A stretch of DNA of 64,000 bases from Mycobacterium heckeshornense (GTDB taxonomy: Bacteria; Actinomycetota; Actinomycetes; Mycobacteriales; Mycobacteriaceae). The stretch covers positions 2,604,001-2,668,000 of the forward strand of contig NZ_AP024237.1 of assembly GCF_016592155.1 (NCBI RefSeq). The letters run 5' to 3'. The position numbers were made by a program, and so were the translations under genes. The notes beneath the pieces were generated by a model, which saw nothing but the letters and a program-made list of their open reading frames with translations, made no database searches and was not told where the DNA came from. Each line of letters begins with the position of its first letter. Position 1 is the stretch's first letter. Below are positions 25,922-35,950 of the stretch, in pieces.

Positions 25922-27605
25922 CCTGAATCCGTGGATGAGTGATTTGGTGTCGTCGCGGGGCTGGTTTCTGCACGATTGGGGCGGTTGGGAATGGGGTGGG
26001 CATAATTGAGCCGCTGGCCTGCACCAGCTTTCCTGTGTCTTCGGGGTCGGGCCTGGGATGGCAGTTGGGCACGGGAGGTGGCGTTCACCCTGCTCGTGGG
26101 ATCGCCGGACTGTGACCGATGATGTTGTTCCACAGGGTTTTCCACCCGATCTGCCATGGCCAGTGCGCGGGCAGGTGCAACATCGGCTTACGGGCGGGCG
26201 CGGCGAAGCGGGCTGGGATGTTGACCAGGTCGCGGCGCAGGGTCGCACCGCGCGCGACGACGTGCTCACCGCTGGCGAGGGTGCCGGTGGCGCGTAGCAG
26301 GTTGTGCGCGATCACCGTGCAGGCCAGCCAGGCGCAATTGGCTGCAAACAGCCCAGAGGGGATATGAGCCAATGGGCCGTCGATGAGGTCGGCGAAGGTG
26401 GTCTCGATGATGGCATGGCGGCGGTGGGTGATGTCGGCCTGGGCGGTGGGCAAATCGGAGTTGGTCACAAATGGGTGATAGCGCCACACCGCAAACAGCG
26501 CGTCGGGGTAGCGGGCATCTTTGACACGGCGCACGATCAGCCGGACGGTGAGCGTGCGCCCGCCGCCCAGGCGCAGCGTGTAGGGCGTTTCGGCGACCTG
26601 GGCATCAGAGATCAGCGCGCCGGTGTCGGGGTCAGCCACCGCGCCCGGGTAGTGCACCGGGGTGTAGGCGTGCTCGCCGATGCCGGCGATGGCGGTGCTG
26701 ATGCGCTTGTTTCGGGCCACCGACACGGAGAATTCGATACCTTCGGCAACGCAGGTGGCCATCACCTTCTTGGTGCCGAACGCCGAGTCGCCGCGCAGCA
26801 TGATGGTGCCCGCGCCGCACCGGCGGGCGGTGGTGATGGCCTGCTTGACTTGGCGGGCCGCCGCACGCCCGGAGCCGGCCCGCCCGCTGCGTAGCCGCGC
26901 CTCGGCAATCACCGGCGGCGCCTGCGCGGTCGACAGCGTGGTGATCTGCGGTGAAAGGCCCAATCGCAGCAGCGCGCGGCTGGCGATCTTGGCGTGCCCG
27001 AACGAGGCGCCCTGCTTGTGGTGTCCGTAGACCGGGCGCAGCAGCGAGTCGATGTCTAAAAACGCGCGCTGCTCGATGCCGGGCAAAAGCGGGGTGTGCG
27101 CCGCGAGTGCCACCAGATGCTCGCGGGCCACCGCGGCGAGCTGGTTGGAATGCCCGAAGCTGAACTCGCGCAGGAAGATCCCCAGCGTCGAGGGCGCATA
27201 CACCTCATCGAAGACCCGCGGCGTGCCGCCGGCGCGCAGCACATTCACATCGTCGATGCTGTCCGCCCCGCACATCATGCCCGCGATGATCGTGGTCAGC
27301 TTGCCGGCCGCATTGACCGCGCCCGAGGCCACCCGGGTGCTGGGCAGATCGATGTGCTCGCCGATCAACCGCGAAAGACCGCTCTGCTCAGCCAATTCCA
27401 GCACCGGCACCAAACCCGCCGCCGACACCAAATTCTGCTCGTCGAACACGGCGGACTCGGTGCTAAACGTGTATGCTGATTGCACTGGAAATGCCTTCCC
27501 GAGCAGGGACTGTTTCGACTTCGACAATCGTTATTGTCCCAGCTCGGAAGGCGTTTTCACTGTTCACACGCCGATCACCAAAGACCGACCTTCCACGGAT
27601 TCAGG
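25922..27605 (-). mobile_element. IS1380-family insertion sequence, complete
   Basis: 1684-base element bounded by a perfect 14-base inverted repeat, CCTGAATCCGTGGA at 25922-25935 and its complement at 27592-27605, and flanked by CTAAG direct repeats. It encodes one intact transposase on the minus strand. The target reads ATGG-CTAAG-CCACTG once the element is removed. Intact ends, repeats and ORF indicate a recent, potentially active copy. Confidence 0.88.
26085..27485 (-). CDS. IS1380-family transposase
   Basis: 466 residues from GTG 27485 (VQSAYTFSTESAVFDEQNLV); a TTG at 27527 would add 14. The DDE-type catalytic core carries family motifs: LDIDSLLRPVYGHHKQG (first Asp region), MLRGDSAFGTKK (second Asp) and RHAIIETTFADLIDGPLAHI (catalytic Glu), then the C-terminal FAANCAWLACTVIAHNLLRA. 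There are no frameshifts. It ends 163 bases inside the left end of the element. Confidence 0.93.
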   Translation of the reverse strand: MQSAYTFSTESAVFDEQNLVSAAGLVPVLELAEQSGLSRLIGEHIDLPSTRVASGAVNAAGKLTTIIAGMMCGADSIDDVNVLRAGGTPRVFDEVYAPSTLGIFLREFSFGHSNQLAAVAREHLVALAAHTPLLPGIEQRAFLDIDSLLRPVYGHHKQGASFGHAKIASRALLRLGLSPQITTLSTAQAPPVIAEARLRSGRAGSGRAAARQVKQAITTARRCGAGTIMLRGDSAFGTKKVMATCVAEGIEFSVSVARNKRISTAIAGIGEHAYTPVHYPGAVADPDTGALISDAQVAETPYTLRLGGGRTLTVRLIVRRVKDARYPDALFAVWRYHPFVTNSDLPTAQADITHRRHAIIETTFADLIDGPLAHIPSGLFAANCAWLACTVIAHNLLRATGTLASGEHVVARGATLRRDLVNIPARFAAPARKPMLHLPAHWPWQIGWKTLWNNIIGHSPAIPRAG

Positions 27606-27610
27606 CTAAG
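27606..27610. repeat. Target-site duplication CTAAG, right copy
   Basis: Right-hand copy of the 5-base duplication flanking the IS1380-family element. Joining the flanks restores ATGGCTAAGCCACTGCTGCGG..., a short frame that starts at ATG 25914 behind a purine-rich GAGAGGGA and stops at TAG 27671-27673, so the element may have split a 23-codon ORF just after its start. Confidence 0.75.
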
Positions 27611-27709
27611 CCACTGCTGCGGCTGTGCAACCCGCCGCACTCTCTGTGGGCCGGGAGCATCCGGTGGTCGTAGTCACTGCTGGGCCGTTGCACACAGGAA
27701 GGAATTGCC

Positions 27710-27958
27710 ATGAGGAGGGCAATCGCGGCGATTTCTGTCTTCATCGGCGTCGCTTTCGGTGGCCTGATCGGAGCTGCTCGGACGGCCCACGCTGATCCTG
27801 CGCCACCGGCGCCATGCGGCGGGCCTGATGTCCCGTGCGCCGGGCCGAGCCCGCTGACACCAGAGCAGCAGTGTGCGTTCATCGCATGGCGGACGTGGAT
27901 TCCGTGCAACTGGCTGGGGATGCAGGTTCCGGCCGGCACACCGGGCAGTCTGGGGTAG
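27710..27958 (+). CDS. Small secreted cysteine-containing protein
   Basis: 82 residues from ATG 27710, with a good ribosome-binding site AGGAAGG 8 bases upstream. A Sec signal peptide is evident: MRR, then a hydrophobic core to about residue 24, with cleavage after AHA (about 28). The mature part is about 54 residues, starts DPAPPAP and has four Cys (CGGPDVPC, QQCAF, IPCNW) that could form two disulfides. Pro-rich small secreted proteins of this kind are common in mycobacteria and have no assigned function. It lies 104 bases right of the IS1380-family element. Confidence 0.75.
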   Translation: MRRAIAAISVFIGVAFGGLIGAARTAHADPAPPAPCGGPDVPCAGPSPLTPEQQCAFIAWRTWIPCNWLGMQVPAGTPGSLG

Positions 27959-28075
27959 GCGGTTTCCGACGTCGACTGAGTTAGGCGTTGTCGGTTGGTC
28001 GCGTTCGGCGATGCGTGCGTTGTTCAGCACGCGTTCGGCGTCGACGCGGCGGGTGCGATCCTCGGCATAGCGGTG

Positions 28076-28515
28076 ATGCCCCGGTCGAACGGCGAGACCT
28101 TCACCGGCCTGCGACCGCGGGGCTCCGACGGGATGGGCGAGACGTTTCTGGTGCAACATTCCCGACTCGCGCGCAGGGATGCGCAGGCGACATCCATCCG
28201 GGATGCCGCACGCGGAGGTCGTCGGGACCATCTTCGCGGTCGCCGACGCCCTCGATTACGCTCATTCGCGGGCTTGCTGCATCGTGACGTTAAGCCCGCG
28301 AATGCCCTGCTGGGTGACCCGGCCCGCGGCGGCCGCACATCCTACTGGCCGACTTCCTCATCGCTTGCCAACTCGGCGACATCGGCGACCTGACTGCCAT
28401 CACCATGGTGGTCGGGACAACCGGCTGCGCCGCGCCCGAACAACTGAAGTGGCGCCGACCTTAAACTACAAACCGATCAATACGCGTTGGGTTGCACCGC
28501 GTTTCAACATTTGAC
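28076..28515 (+). pseudogene. Degraded Ser/Thr protein kinase (PknB-type)
   Basis: Kinase subdomains are readable but spread over three frames. From ATG 28076, ETFTGLRPRGSDGMGETFLVQH is a mutated Gly-rich loop. A second frame gives PHAEVVGTIFAVADALDYAHSR. The first frame resumes with GLLHRDVKPANALLGD, the catalytic HRD loop. A third frame from 28339 gives ILLADFLIACQLGDIGDLT and GTTGCAAPEQL, where the DFG is altered to DFL. The end reads GADLKLQTDQYALGCTAFQHLTG in yet another shift. The Lys-containing lobe between the Gly loop and helix E is mostly deleted. It cannot encode an active kinase. Confidence 0.85.
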
Positions 28516-29262
28516 TGGTGTTGCGCCGTTACGGCCCGCAAATTGAAGCCATACGCGCCAACGGATTAACAGATGCCGATGCACTGCCGGCGATCGTCAC
28601 CGGCGAAGGGCACTTTCGTTCCGAGTGCCGGCAGCGCTGAGCAATCGGACGGTGATCGACGTGGAAGAGGCCGGCACAGCCCGCATCGAGCCCAGGGTTC
28701 AGCGCGCCGACTTGGCCCGAGCCGCGGTGGCCGCGACCTAGTCGTACGCCGATGACCGTCATCAGGATCACCAGCGTCGGGCTTGCCGAATCTGTCGTGA
28801 CGCCCAAGCGGTGCAACCAAATCCACTGCAGCAGGCCCTTGCGGCCCCGGCGCGTCACACCAACAGCCGGCTCAAGCGCACCCACTCCGAAGCTTCGCGA
28901 TGTTTAGGGAGCTCCCGCTATATTGATGCGCATGTGGACGGTACCGCTTGACGCCGAAGACGAGCTTTCCGCGCTAGCTGGCGAACCGCATACCAGCCGC
29001 GAAGCCATTCAGATCAGCCGCCACGGGCCGGGTCGTCGTTATGTTCGCCGATGATCTCGATCCCTCGGCACGGGTCTGCGCACAGTGCGGACTCGGTATC
29101 GCGGAGGAACTTATGTGAAACCACGCCGGCTACGACGGCCAGCGCCACCAGATTCGCAGATGGTATGGCCTGACGTGATAGGGGGCAATTCGCCATGGTC
29201 GGGCAGCTATAACCGAAAACGTAGGTGCCCCGGATCGACTGTCGTACGAAATCGTCGCTGCA
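28516..29262. other. 747-base stretch with no supportable gene
   Basis: Only short broken frames are present after the kinase remnant. One frame reads MRMWTVPLDAEDELSALAG from ATG 28926 and stops after about 42 codons. Another reads FADDLDPSARVCAQCGLGIAEEL near 29040-29110 and stops, and has a CxxC pair. These look like eroded pieces of former genes, but I recognise no family. No tRNA, terminator or inverted repeat stands out. Confidence 0.5.
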
Positions 29263-30687
29263 GTGGTTGAAACCGCTAACTGCACAGGCCTCGGCTTAGC
29301 GTTCGACGAACTCGATGCCAAGATCGACGCGGGCATGAAGGCCTATGCGATTCCGGGTGTCGCAGTTGCTGTCTGGGCCGGTGGCCAAGAGTACGTCAAG
29401 GGCTACGGGGTCACCAATGTCGACCATCCGTTGCCCGTCGACGGCGACACCGTCTTCCGGATCGGCTCCACTACGAAGACTTTCACCGGCACCGTGATGA
29501 TGCGGCTGGTAGAGCAGGGCAAGGTCGACCTGGATTCACCTGTGCGCCGCTACATCCCCGACTTCGCCGTGGCCGACGAGTCAGTCAGCGCCACGGTGAC
29601 CGTGCGCCAACTGCTTAACCACACCGGAGGCTGGGCTGGTCGCAATGGGCAGGACTTCGGGCCCGGCGATGACGCGGTGACGCGCTACGTCAACTCGATG
29701 ACACGTTTACCGCAGCTGACTCCGCCGGGGACCACCTTCACGTATAACAATTCGGGTCTTGTGGTGGCGGGCCGCATCATCGAGCTTGTCACCCGAACAA
29801 CCTATGAGTCTGCGGTGCAGAGGATGCTGCTTGACCCGCTGCAGCTGGCTCACACCCGCTACTTTACCGACCAAATAATCGGTTTGAATGTGGCGGCATC
29901 GCACAGCGTGGTGAACGGCAGACCCATTGTTAATACCGGCTTTTGGGCATTCCCGCGCAGCTGCAACCCCACCGGTGGCTTGATGTCCACAGCGCGGGAC
30001 CAGCTGCGCTACGCACGGTTCCACCTCGGCGACGGCAGGGCACGTAACGGCGAGCAGGTTCTGAGCCGACAATCGCTGGAGGCAATGCGCTCGAACCCGG
30101 GCCCGGGCGGCACACTTTGGGTCGAGCTGACCGGGATGGGCGTGACCTGGATGCTGCGGCCCTCCGCGGAGAATGTGACCATCGTTGAGCACGGCGGTAC
30201 CTGGAAGGGGCAGCGCTCCGGTTTCTTCATGGTGCCCGATCGCAACTTCGCCATGACCGTGCTCACCAACTCTGATGGCGGATTTCATCTGATCAACGAC
30301 CTTTTCGCCTGCGACTGGGCATTGCACAGATTCGCCGGGATCACCAACCTGCCCGCGACACCGCTACACCTTGCCGCCGCCGACCTTGCGCCCTATGAGG
30401 GCCGCTATGTCGCCGACCAAATCTCGCAAAATGGCAGGCTCGAACAAACGGTCATCGACTTGCGGGCCTGGGACGGCCAGCTCGCGGGAACCATGACTGC
30501 TGGCGACGCCACACCGGATGGTCGAAATAGCGTCAAACTGGGTCTCGCCTTCTACCGGCCGGACTATGGGCTCGACCTTGGACCCGACAACAAGCCCACT
30601 GGCAGTCGATCCAACTTCGTTCGCGGACCGGACGGCAACATCGCCTGGTTCTGCAGCCAGCACGGGCGCCTGTTCCGACGTCAATAG
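29263..30687 (+). CDS. Beta-lactamase-family serine hydrolase (class C / esterase type)
   Basis: 474 residues from GTG 29263. Serine hydrolase of the Beta-lactamase/AmpC-like superfamily (penicillin-binding proteins, EstB esterases, LACTB). The SxxK nucleophile motif is S69-T-T-K72, the tyrosine motif Y161-N-N163, and the third motif H310-G-G312. No lipobox or clear signal peptide is seen from this start, so an upstream start or a cytoplasmic location is possible. Substrate could be an ester, amide or peptide. A family C-terminal domain (about 365-474) follows. Neighbours are decayed on the left and methyltransferases on the right. Confidence 0.85.
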   Translation: MVETANCTGLGLAFDELDAKIDAGMKAYAIPGVAVAVWAGGQEYVKGYGVTNVDHPLPVDGDTVFRIGSTTKTFTGTVMMRLVEQGKVDLDSPVRRYIPDFAVADESVSATVTVRQLLNHTGGWAGRNGQDFGPGDDAVTRYVNSMTRLPQLTPPGTTFTYNNSGLVVAGRIIELVTRTTYESAVQRMLLDPLQLAHTRYFTDQIIGLNVAASHSVVNGRPIVNTGFWAFPRSCNPTGGLMSTARDQLRYARFHLGDGRARNGEQVLSRQSLEAMRSNPGPGGTLWVELTGMGVTWMLRPSAENVTIVEHGGTWKGQRSGFFMVPDRNFAMTVLTNSDGGFHLINDLFACDWALHRFAGITNLPATPLHLAAADLAPYEGRYVADQISQNGRLEQTVIDLRAWDGQLAGTMTAGDATPDGRNSVKLGLAFYRPDYGLDLGPDNKPTGSRSNFVRGPDGNIAWFCSQHGRLFRRQ

Positions 30688-30838
30688 GACGCCACAGATC
30701 AATTCAGCAGCGTAGGCAGCTTGGCGAAGTCGGCGTTCTCTGCCGCCAGTGCCACGCAGAACGCGGCGAGCCGATTAGCCGGTCATAGGTCGGAGCACCG
30801 GCACGGTCACCGGGCCATCGTTACGGCTAAGGTGGGCT

Positions 30839-31750
30839 ATGGCCCGCACCGATGACGACAACTGGGATCTGGCGTCCGGTGTCGGGCTGACCGCGACCAT
30901 TGTCGCGGCCGGGCGCGCGGTGGCCTCCAAGGATCCGCGCGGTTTGATCAACGATCCGTTCGCCGAACCTCTGGTCCGTGCCGTGGGCGTGGATTTCTTT
31001 ACCAAGTTGATGGACGGCGAACTCGACATGTCAGCGATCGCGAAGGTCTCACCGAGAGTGGCACGGGCGATGGTCGACGGCAACGCGGTCCGCACGAAGT
31101 ACTTTGACGACTACGTCCTCCATGCCACCAACGACGGAATCCGGCAAGTGGCGATCCTCGCGTCCGGGTTGGATGCCCGGGCCTACCGTCTGCCGTGGCC
31201 GACCGGAACAGTGGTGTACGAGATCGACCAACCCCGCGTGCTGGAGTTCAAGACGACGACCTTGGCCGACCTGGGCGCCGAACCCTCCGCCACTCGGCGC
31301 ACGGTGCCTATCGACTTGCGCGCCGATTGGCTGACGGCATTGCAAGCCGCCGGACTCGACTCTGCAGCACCGACGGCGTGGCTGGCCGAGGGGTTACTGA
31401 TTTATCTCAAGCCGGAGGACCAGGACCGGCTGTTCGACAACATCACCGCACTCAGCGCGCCCGGGAGCATGGTAGCCACCGAATTCGTCACCGGCATAGT
31501 GGATTTCGACGCCGAGCGAGCGCGGACGATATCCAACCCATTCCGCGACCATGGTGTGGATGTCGACTTGGCTGCGTTGGTCTACACCGGCCAACGCAAC
31601 CACGTACTCGACTACCTCGGCGCCAAGGGCTGGCAGCTCGAAGGCGTGCCGCTAGCAGAACTGTTCAAGCGCAGCGGCCTCGATGTGCCCGCTCCGGACG
31701 ACGACGACACCATTTTCATTCGCGGCGCCCTGACCGGCCAGCCGCGGTGA
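30839..31750 (+). CDS. SAM-dependent methyltransferase, mycobacterial UPF0677/LCM type (copy 1)
   Basis: 303 residues from ATG 30839. Belongs to the expanded mycobacterial family related to leucine carboxyl methyltransferases. The N-terminal [20 protein letters not shown] and [12 protein letters not shown] (about 8-50) are family hallmarks. The SAM-binding part has [16 protein letters not shown] (106-121) and VVYEIDQP (126-132), with the acidic ribose ligand in [25 protein letters not shown] lies near residue 180. Substrates of the family are mostly unknown. It is a tandem paralogue of the gene at 32587. Confidence 0.92.
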   Translation: MARTDDDNWDLASGVGLTATIVAAGRAVASKDPRGLINDPFAEPLVRAVGVDFFTKLMDGELDMSAIAKVSPRVARAMVDGNAVRTKYFDDYVLHATNDGIRQVAILASGLDARAYRLPWPTGTVVYEIDQPRVLEFKTTTLADLGAEPSATRRTVPIDLRADWLTALQAAGLDSAAPTAWLAEGLLIYLKPEDQDRLFDNITALSAPGSMVATEFVTGIVDFDAERARTISNPFRDHGVDVDLAALVYTGQRNHVLDYLGAKGWQLEGVPLAELFKRSGLDVPAPDDDDTIFIRGALTGQPR

Positions 31751-32586
31751 TCGGTCGCGCGGTGGACTGCGTGGCAATCGTATCGACGCGGCGCCATGAC
31801 ACACTGCGCTCCGCGACGGCCGCCGAGACAGTTGTGCGGTCGCTCATCGGGTGCCGCAATACATTCGCACCGCACTGCGCTTCGTCGAGGACCGCGGGCC
31901 GCGAGCGTGTCAAATCCTAACCGAAGTTAATTTACGGATTGACCCAGATCGGGGACACCTAACTGGTTGCGCGACCAGGGAAGCACGGGCACGTCCAGGG
32001 CCGAAATCACCCGGCAGGAGCCGCGTTGCGATCGCGCGCAGCCCCTGTGCGCAACCGTGACTGGCCGGGTTGTCAGCACGCAGTGCCCGTCATCACCGGC
32101 GCCCGACTGTTCGCACGGCCAGCCGACGGTTCGTCGTCGACACCACGGTCCAGCACAACTCATCCGCTTACCCGCACTGCACCGGTGCGGCGCCCCTGAC
32201 AATCGCTCCGGTCGAATATCAGCGGCGCGTCAACGACAGGCAGCGCCGCATCCCTATCGCCGTCGGCTGATCAGGCTGAGTAGTTTCGTTCAATATGCCC
32301 TTTGTACGTGCTTCTTTGACGATAATTGTGCTTGACATCTCACGACGAAGGAACTGTCCGTGGCTGTGGACGGGGACGGCGCCTCGCTTGTGCGCAAATT
32401 GCGCCGGGCGAACGAATTGGCTGCGGAATGCAAGAACGGCGAAAGCCCGCCCCGAGTTGGGTATGTCGGCGGCCAGGTTGCACAACTGCGCCACGTCGGA
32501 CTAACTGACAGGTCGTCCCGTGACCACGGTGGCGGGCGGGATGTCGATCGTTGCGCGCACCGAATGCGTTTAGAGGGAGGATCGTG
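31751..32586. other. 836-base spacer with no convincing gene
   Basis: Lies between the two paralogous methyltransferases. The longest frame just before copy 2 is 75 codons from GTG 32360 (MAVDGDGASLVRKLRRANE); it runs to the copy 2 start and has no family resemblance. GGGAGG at 32575-32580 is the ribosome-binding site of copy 2. Nothing else could be recognised on either strand. Confidence 0.5.
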
Positions 32587-33510
32587 ATGCGCAGAGACGG
32601 CGACACCTGGGATCTGGCCAGCCATGTCGGCGCGACCGCCACCCTGGTGGCGGCGGGGCGCGCGAGGGCTACCAATTCGGCCGAGCCGTTGATCGAGGAC
32701 CGGTTCGCCGAGCCGTTGGTCCGCGCGGTGGGTATTGAATTCCTTATCAGATGGGCCACCGGAGAGCTTCACGCGTCCGATGTCGATAATCCGGAAGCGG
32801 CCTGGGGTTTACAGCGAATGACCACCGAGTTGGTGGCCCGCACTCGTTATTTTGATCAGTTTTTTGCGGACGCAACAGCCGCCGGGATTCGGCAGGCGGT
32901 GATCCTTGCATCCGGGCTCGACGCGCGCGGCTACCGATTGCCGTGGCCGCCGGGCATGACCGTGTATGAGATCGATCAACCGTACGTGCTGCAGTTTAAG
33001 GCCGAAACGTTGGCACAGCTGGGTGCCGAGCCGACGGCACATCTGCGGATGGTGCCGGCCGATCTGCGTCACGACTGGCCAGCCGCGCTGCTGCACAGCG
33101 GATTCGAGCCGGCGCTACCGACCGCCTGGATCGCCGAAGGGCTGTTTGGCTATCTGCCCCCGGAAGCCCAGGATCGGCTACTGGACAACGTCACCGACCT
33201 CAGCGCGCCGGGAAGCCGGATGGCGATGGAGACGTTCGTGGGGTCGTCGGACTTGGATTCCGGCCGGGTGGAAGAGATCATCCGCAGCGCAACTCGCACC
33301 TGGCGCGACCACGGATTCGACCTCGATATCTGGTCGCTGAACTATTCCGGGCCCCGCAGCGATGTTTCTGACTACCTCGACAACCACGGGTGGCGATCGA
33401 AGGGGATCACGGCAGCGCAGCTATTGGCCAATTACGACCTGCCCGCAATGCCCGGCAATGGCGTCGCACCTCCCGACAAGCCCACCTACTACATTTCGGT
33501 TCTCGCGTGA
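32587..33510 (+). CDS. SAM-dependent methyltransferase, mycobacterial UPF0677/LCM type (copy 2)
   Basis: 307 residues from ATG 32587, chosen because GGGAGG lies 6 bases upstream. An in-frame GTG at 32584 and an extension to 32551 are less likely. Motifs fall at the same residue numbers as in copy 1: [49 protein letters not shown] (106-121), VYEIDQP (126-132) and [20 protein letters not shown]. The region around 52-80 is the most diverged between the copies. It ends 25 bases before the glycosyltransferase-M23 gene and may be co-transcribed with it. Confidence 0.92.
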   Translation: MRRDGDTWDLASHVGATATLVAAGRARATNSAEPLIEDRFAEPLVRAVGIEFLIRWATGELHASDVDNPEAAWGLQRMTTELVARTRYFDQFFADATAAGIRQAVILASGLDARGYRLPWPPGMTVYEIDQPYVLQFKAETLAQLGAEPTAHLRMVPADLRHDWPAALLHSGFEPALPTAWIAEGLFGYLPPEAQDRLLDNVTDLSAPGSRMAMETFVGSSDLDSGRVEEIIRSATRTWRDHGFDLDIWSLNYSGPRSDVSDYLDNHGWRSKGITAAQLLANYDLPAMPGNGVAPPDKPTYYISVLA

Positions 33511-33535
33511 TACACGCGACCTAGTGGACACCAGG

Positions 33536-34756
33536 ATGCGGATTCTGGCGATAACACGCGCCCACAATGCCGGGGAAACCTTGGCCGACACCTTGGACTC
33601 GCTGGCGACGTTCAGCGACGACATCTACGCGATCGACGACCGCAGCACCGACGACACCGCTGCGATTCTGGCGAACCACCCCGCCGTCACCAATGTTGTT
33701 CGCGCCCGGGCAGATCTACCGTCGACACCGTGGCTGATCCCCGAGTCCACCGGACTTGAGCTGCTCTACCGGATGGCCGATTTCTGTCGCCCAGACTGGA
33801 TCGTGATGGTCGACGCCGACTGGACTTTCCAGATGGACATCAACATCCGTGAGGTGCTTGCGCGCACACCCAACGACGTAGCGGCGCTGATGTGCCCGAT
33901 GGTTTCCCGCTGGGATGATCCAGAGTACCCGGACATGGTGCCGGTGATGGGCACCGCCGAGGCGCTGCGGGGGCCGTTTTGGCGTTGGTACCCGGGTCTG
34001 TACCCGGGCGAGAAGTTAATGCACAATTCACACTGGCCGGCCAACATCACCGATCACGGTCGGATAGGGCAGCTGAACGGAATCCGCTTGACACACAATG
34101 GCTGGTCGACGCTGCGCGAACGGATCTCACGAGTCGAGCACTACATGCGGCTCGATCCGGATTTTCGGCACAACTTCGGTGTGGCCTATGATCGGTCTCT
34201 GTTGTTCGGCTATGCACTTGACGAAGTTGACCTGCTCAAAGCCGACTACCAGCGGCGGGTGCGCGGCGACTTCGACCGGACCGAGCCGTCGGCACGGCTG
34301 CCGATTGAGGCGGAGCCACGCGCGATTGGCCGGGGGTACGGACCCAGCGCGGACGGTTTTCATCCCGGTATCGACTTCGTTGCTGACATCGGCAGCCCAA
34401 TCTACGCCGTCATATCTGGAACTGTTTGCTGCGCAAGCGAAGTTAACTTCCTGTACTCGGTGAACATCTCGAACGGCGATGCCGAAATCCGTTACGTGTT
34501 TCGGCCTGGCGACGCCAGACATATCGCGGTCGGTGATCGAATAACTGCGGGAACCCGGATTGGCAGCCTCGGTGCCGAACGCCAATCAACAGATGGTCAC
34601 CTGCACTTCGAGACGCGGGTTCGGGGCGCGCACGTCAATCCGCTGCGCTATTTGGGCAACATGGGGCTGCGACCCTGGCCACCGCCGGGGCGGTTGCGCG
34701 CGGTATCGGGCAGCTATCCGCCCGTCACACCATGCACCATCACTGCCGACGAGTAA
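33536..34756 (+). CDS. GT2-type glycosyltransferase fused to an M23 (LytM-like) peptidase domain
   Basis: 406 residues from ATG 33536 (GTG 33524 is in frame). Residues 1-260 are a GT-A glycosyltransferase: [15 protein letters not shown], an acidic nucleotide-sugar loop [11 protein letters not shown] (about 31-41), and the metal-binding DxD triad D93-A-D95 in IVMVDADW. Residues about 265-375 are an M23 domain with all four zinc and catalytic residues: H276xxxD280 (GFHPGIDF) and H355xH357 (GHLHFET). No signal peptide or membrane helix is seen, so how an M23 domain would reach the wall is unclear. It may act as a carbohydrate- or peptide-binding module instead. The 3' end overlaps the convergent neighbour by 17 bases. 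Confidence 0.85.
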   Translation: MRILAITRAHNAGETLADTLDSLATFSDDIYAIDDRSTDDTAAILANHPAVTNVVRARADLPSTPWLIPESTGLELLYRMADFCRPDWIVMVDADWTFQMDINIREVLARTPNDVAALMCPMVSRWDDPEYPDMVPVMGTAEALRGPFWRWYPGLYPGEKLMHNSHWPANITDHGRIGQLNGIRLTHNGWSTLRERISRVEHYMRLDPDFRHNFGVAYDRSLLFGYALDEVDLLKADYQRRVRGDFDRTEPSARLPIEAEPRAIGRGYGPSADGFHPGIDFVADIGSPIYAVISGTVCCASEVNFLYSVNISNGDAEIRYVFRPGDARHIAVGDRITAGTRIGSLGAERQSTDGHLHFETRVRGAHVNPLRYLGNMGLRPWPPPGRLRAVSGSYPPVTPCTITADE

Positions 34757-35828
34757 TCTCGGGCGACCTCAGCGCCGCGCGCTGGGCTGTTCGTTCGTAA
34801 GCCTCGACCCGTTCCAGCAGACTGCGGCCGGCCCGGATCGTTGAACGGACCTCCTGTAACAGTTTGGCGGGATGCTGCACATCCATGTCGTGCAGTCCTT
34901 CGTAGCGGTGGATGCCGAAGCCCACCGTTTCGATAACAATTCCGAACGGCAGGGTCAGAGTTCGCAACGCGTCAAAGTTCTGATAGGGGACGAACGGCTG
35001 ACCGGTCACCAATAGACAACTCGATTGCTGCATATCCAGGGTCCGCGCGGTAAAGGTGAAGGTATCCGCGGAGGTGGCGCGGCGGTTTTTGGGGTCCGGC
35101 GACGGTGCCTCGAGCAGTGCGATCGGCAGCCCGAGGTCATTGCTTTCTTCGTCGAAGCACCAGACCATGTGGCCCCGATGCGGCTCGTCAACCCGCTGCC
35201 GCCCATGTCGTACGGCTTCGCGGGTATCCACCCCGAACGCGTCGGCCGCTGCGGCCGCCAGCAGATCGAATTCGGTGCGCGCGCCCGGCGCGCAGGACGC
35301 GATCGCGTCCTCTTCCGACGGCAATAGGTGCCGAGAAGCGGCGGCCAGCACGATCTGGCCGACGCGAATCTGCGCAGCCAGTTCCCGCGCCCACCGTGCC
35401 CGAAGCATGTTCGAGTAACGTCCGGTGCCGATCACCAGGAGGTAGTCGAACGCTGTTTCGGTCGGCGTTGTTTCATCTGTCAGGCCCAGCTGTTGCGCCA
35501 GCGTCGCGATCGTCTCCAGTTGGCCATCCGGCAGGTCGAGACGGGGGATCATCCACCGTGCCCCGCCGTCAGCGTCTTGGCTCTGCACCCCCTTCCCGGC
35601 CGGACGTGCCCTGGTTCGGCCCCGGTAGTCCCATACCCCGCTGAACTCATCCAGGAAGGCCAACCGGGCGGCCAGATTGTCGTGCCGCGGGAAAACTCCG
35701 CCGAACATCGCAACTAACTCCGCCAGCGCCTCATGCGCACTCCACGCGTCGATCTCGGCGCGCAGCGATGTCAAAAACTCGCCATCGAAATCGCCGCGAC
35801 GCATCGACATCTCAGCAGAACTATTCAT
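34740..35828 (-). CDS. Protein of unknown function (island)
   Basis: 362 residues from ATG 35828. I do not recognise the family. Visible traits: an acidic N-terminus with [34 protein letters not shown], a hydrophobic strand [25 protein letters not shown] near 128-152 that looks like a Rossmann-type beta-strand and glycine turn, a strand [18 protein letters not shown] after it, and a C-terminal alpha-helical tail with Arg/Glu. There is no signal peptide, membrane segment or obvious catalytic motif. Its position between a glycosyltransferase and a sugar epimerase suggests a glycoconjugate locus. That is inference. Confidence 0.65.
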   Translation of the reverse strand: MNSSAEMSMRRGDFDGEFLTSLRAEIDAWSAHEALAELVAMFGGVFPRHDNLAARLAFLDEFSGVWDYRGRTRARPAGKGVQSQDADGGARWMIPRLDLPDGQLETIATLAQQLGLTDETTPTETAFDYLLVIGTGRYSNMLRARWARELAAQIRVGQIVLAAASRHLLPSEEDAIASCAPGARTEFDLLAAAAADAFGVDTREAVRHGRQRVDEPHRGHMVWCFDEESNDLGLPIALLEAPSPDPKNRRATSADTFTFTARTLDMQQSSCLLVTGQPFVPYQNFDALRTLTLPFGIVIETVGFGIHRYEGLHDMDVQHPAKLLQEVRSTIRAGRSLLERVEAYERTAQRAALRSPEITRRQ

Positions 35829-35950
35829 CCCAGTTCCTTGCTCCGTGACGATGCCGCAGCACCCAACCGCATGGAGAATGCAACCGTTTCACCACCTAAC
35901 TGCGATGAGCTGCGCTAAGACACCATTTCTGAGACCCGTAATCGCGTGGC

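Noticed and set aside
30699..30782. Minus-strand open stretch reading NRLAAFCVALAAENADFAKLPTLLN before a stop
   Set aside because: It looks protein-like but is only about 27 codons, has an in-frame stop just upstream and no recognised family. Could be chance in GC-rich DNA or a tiny relic.
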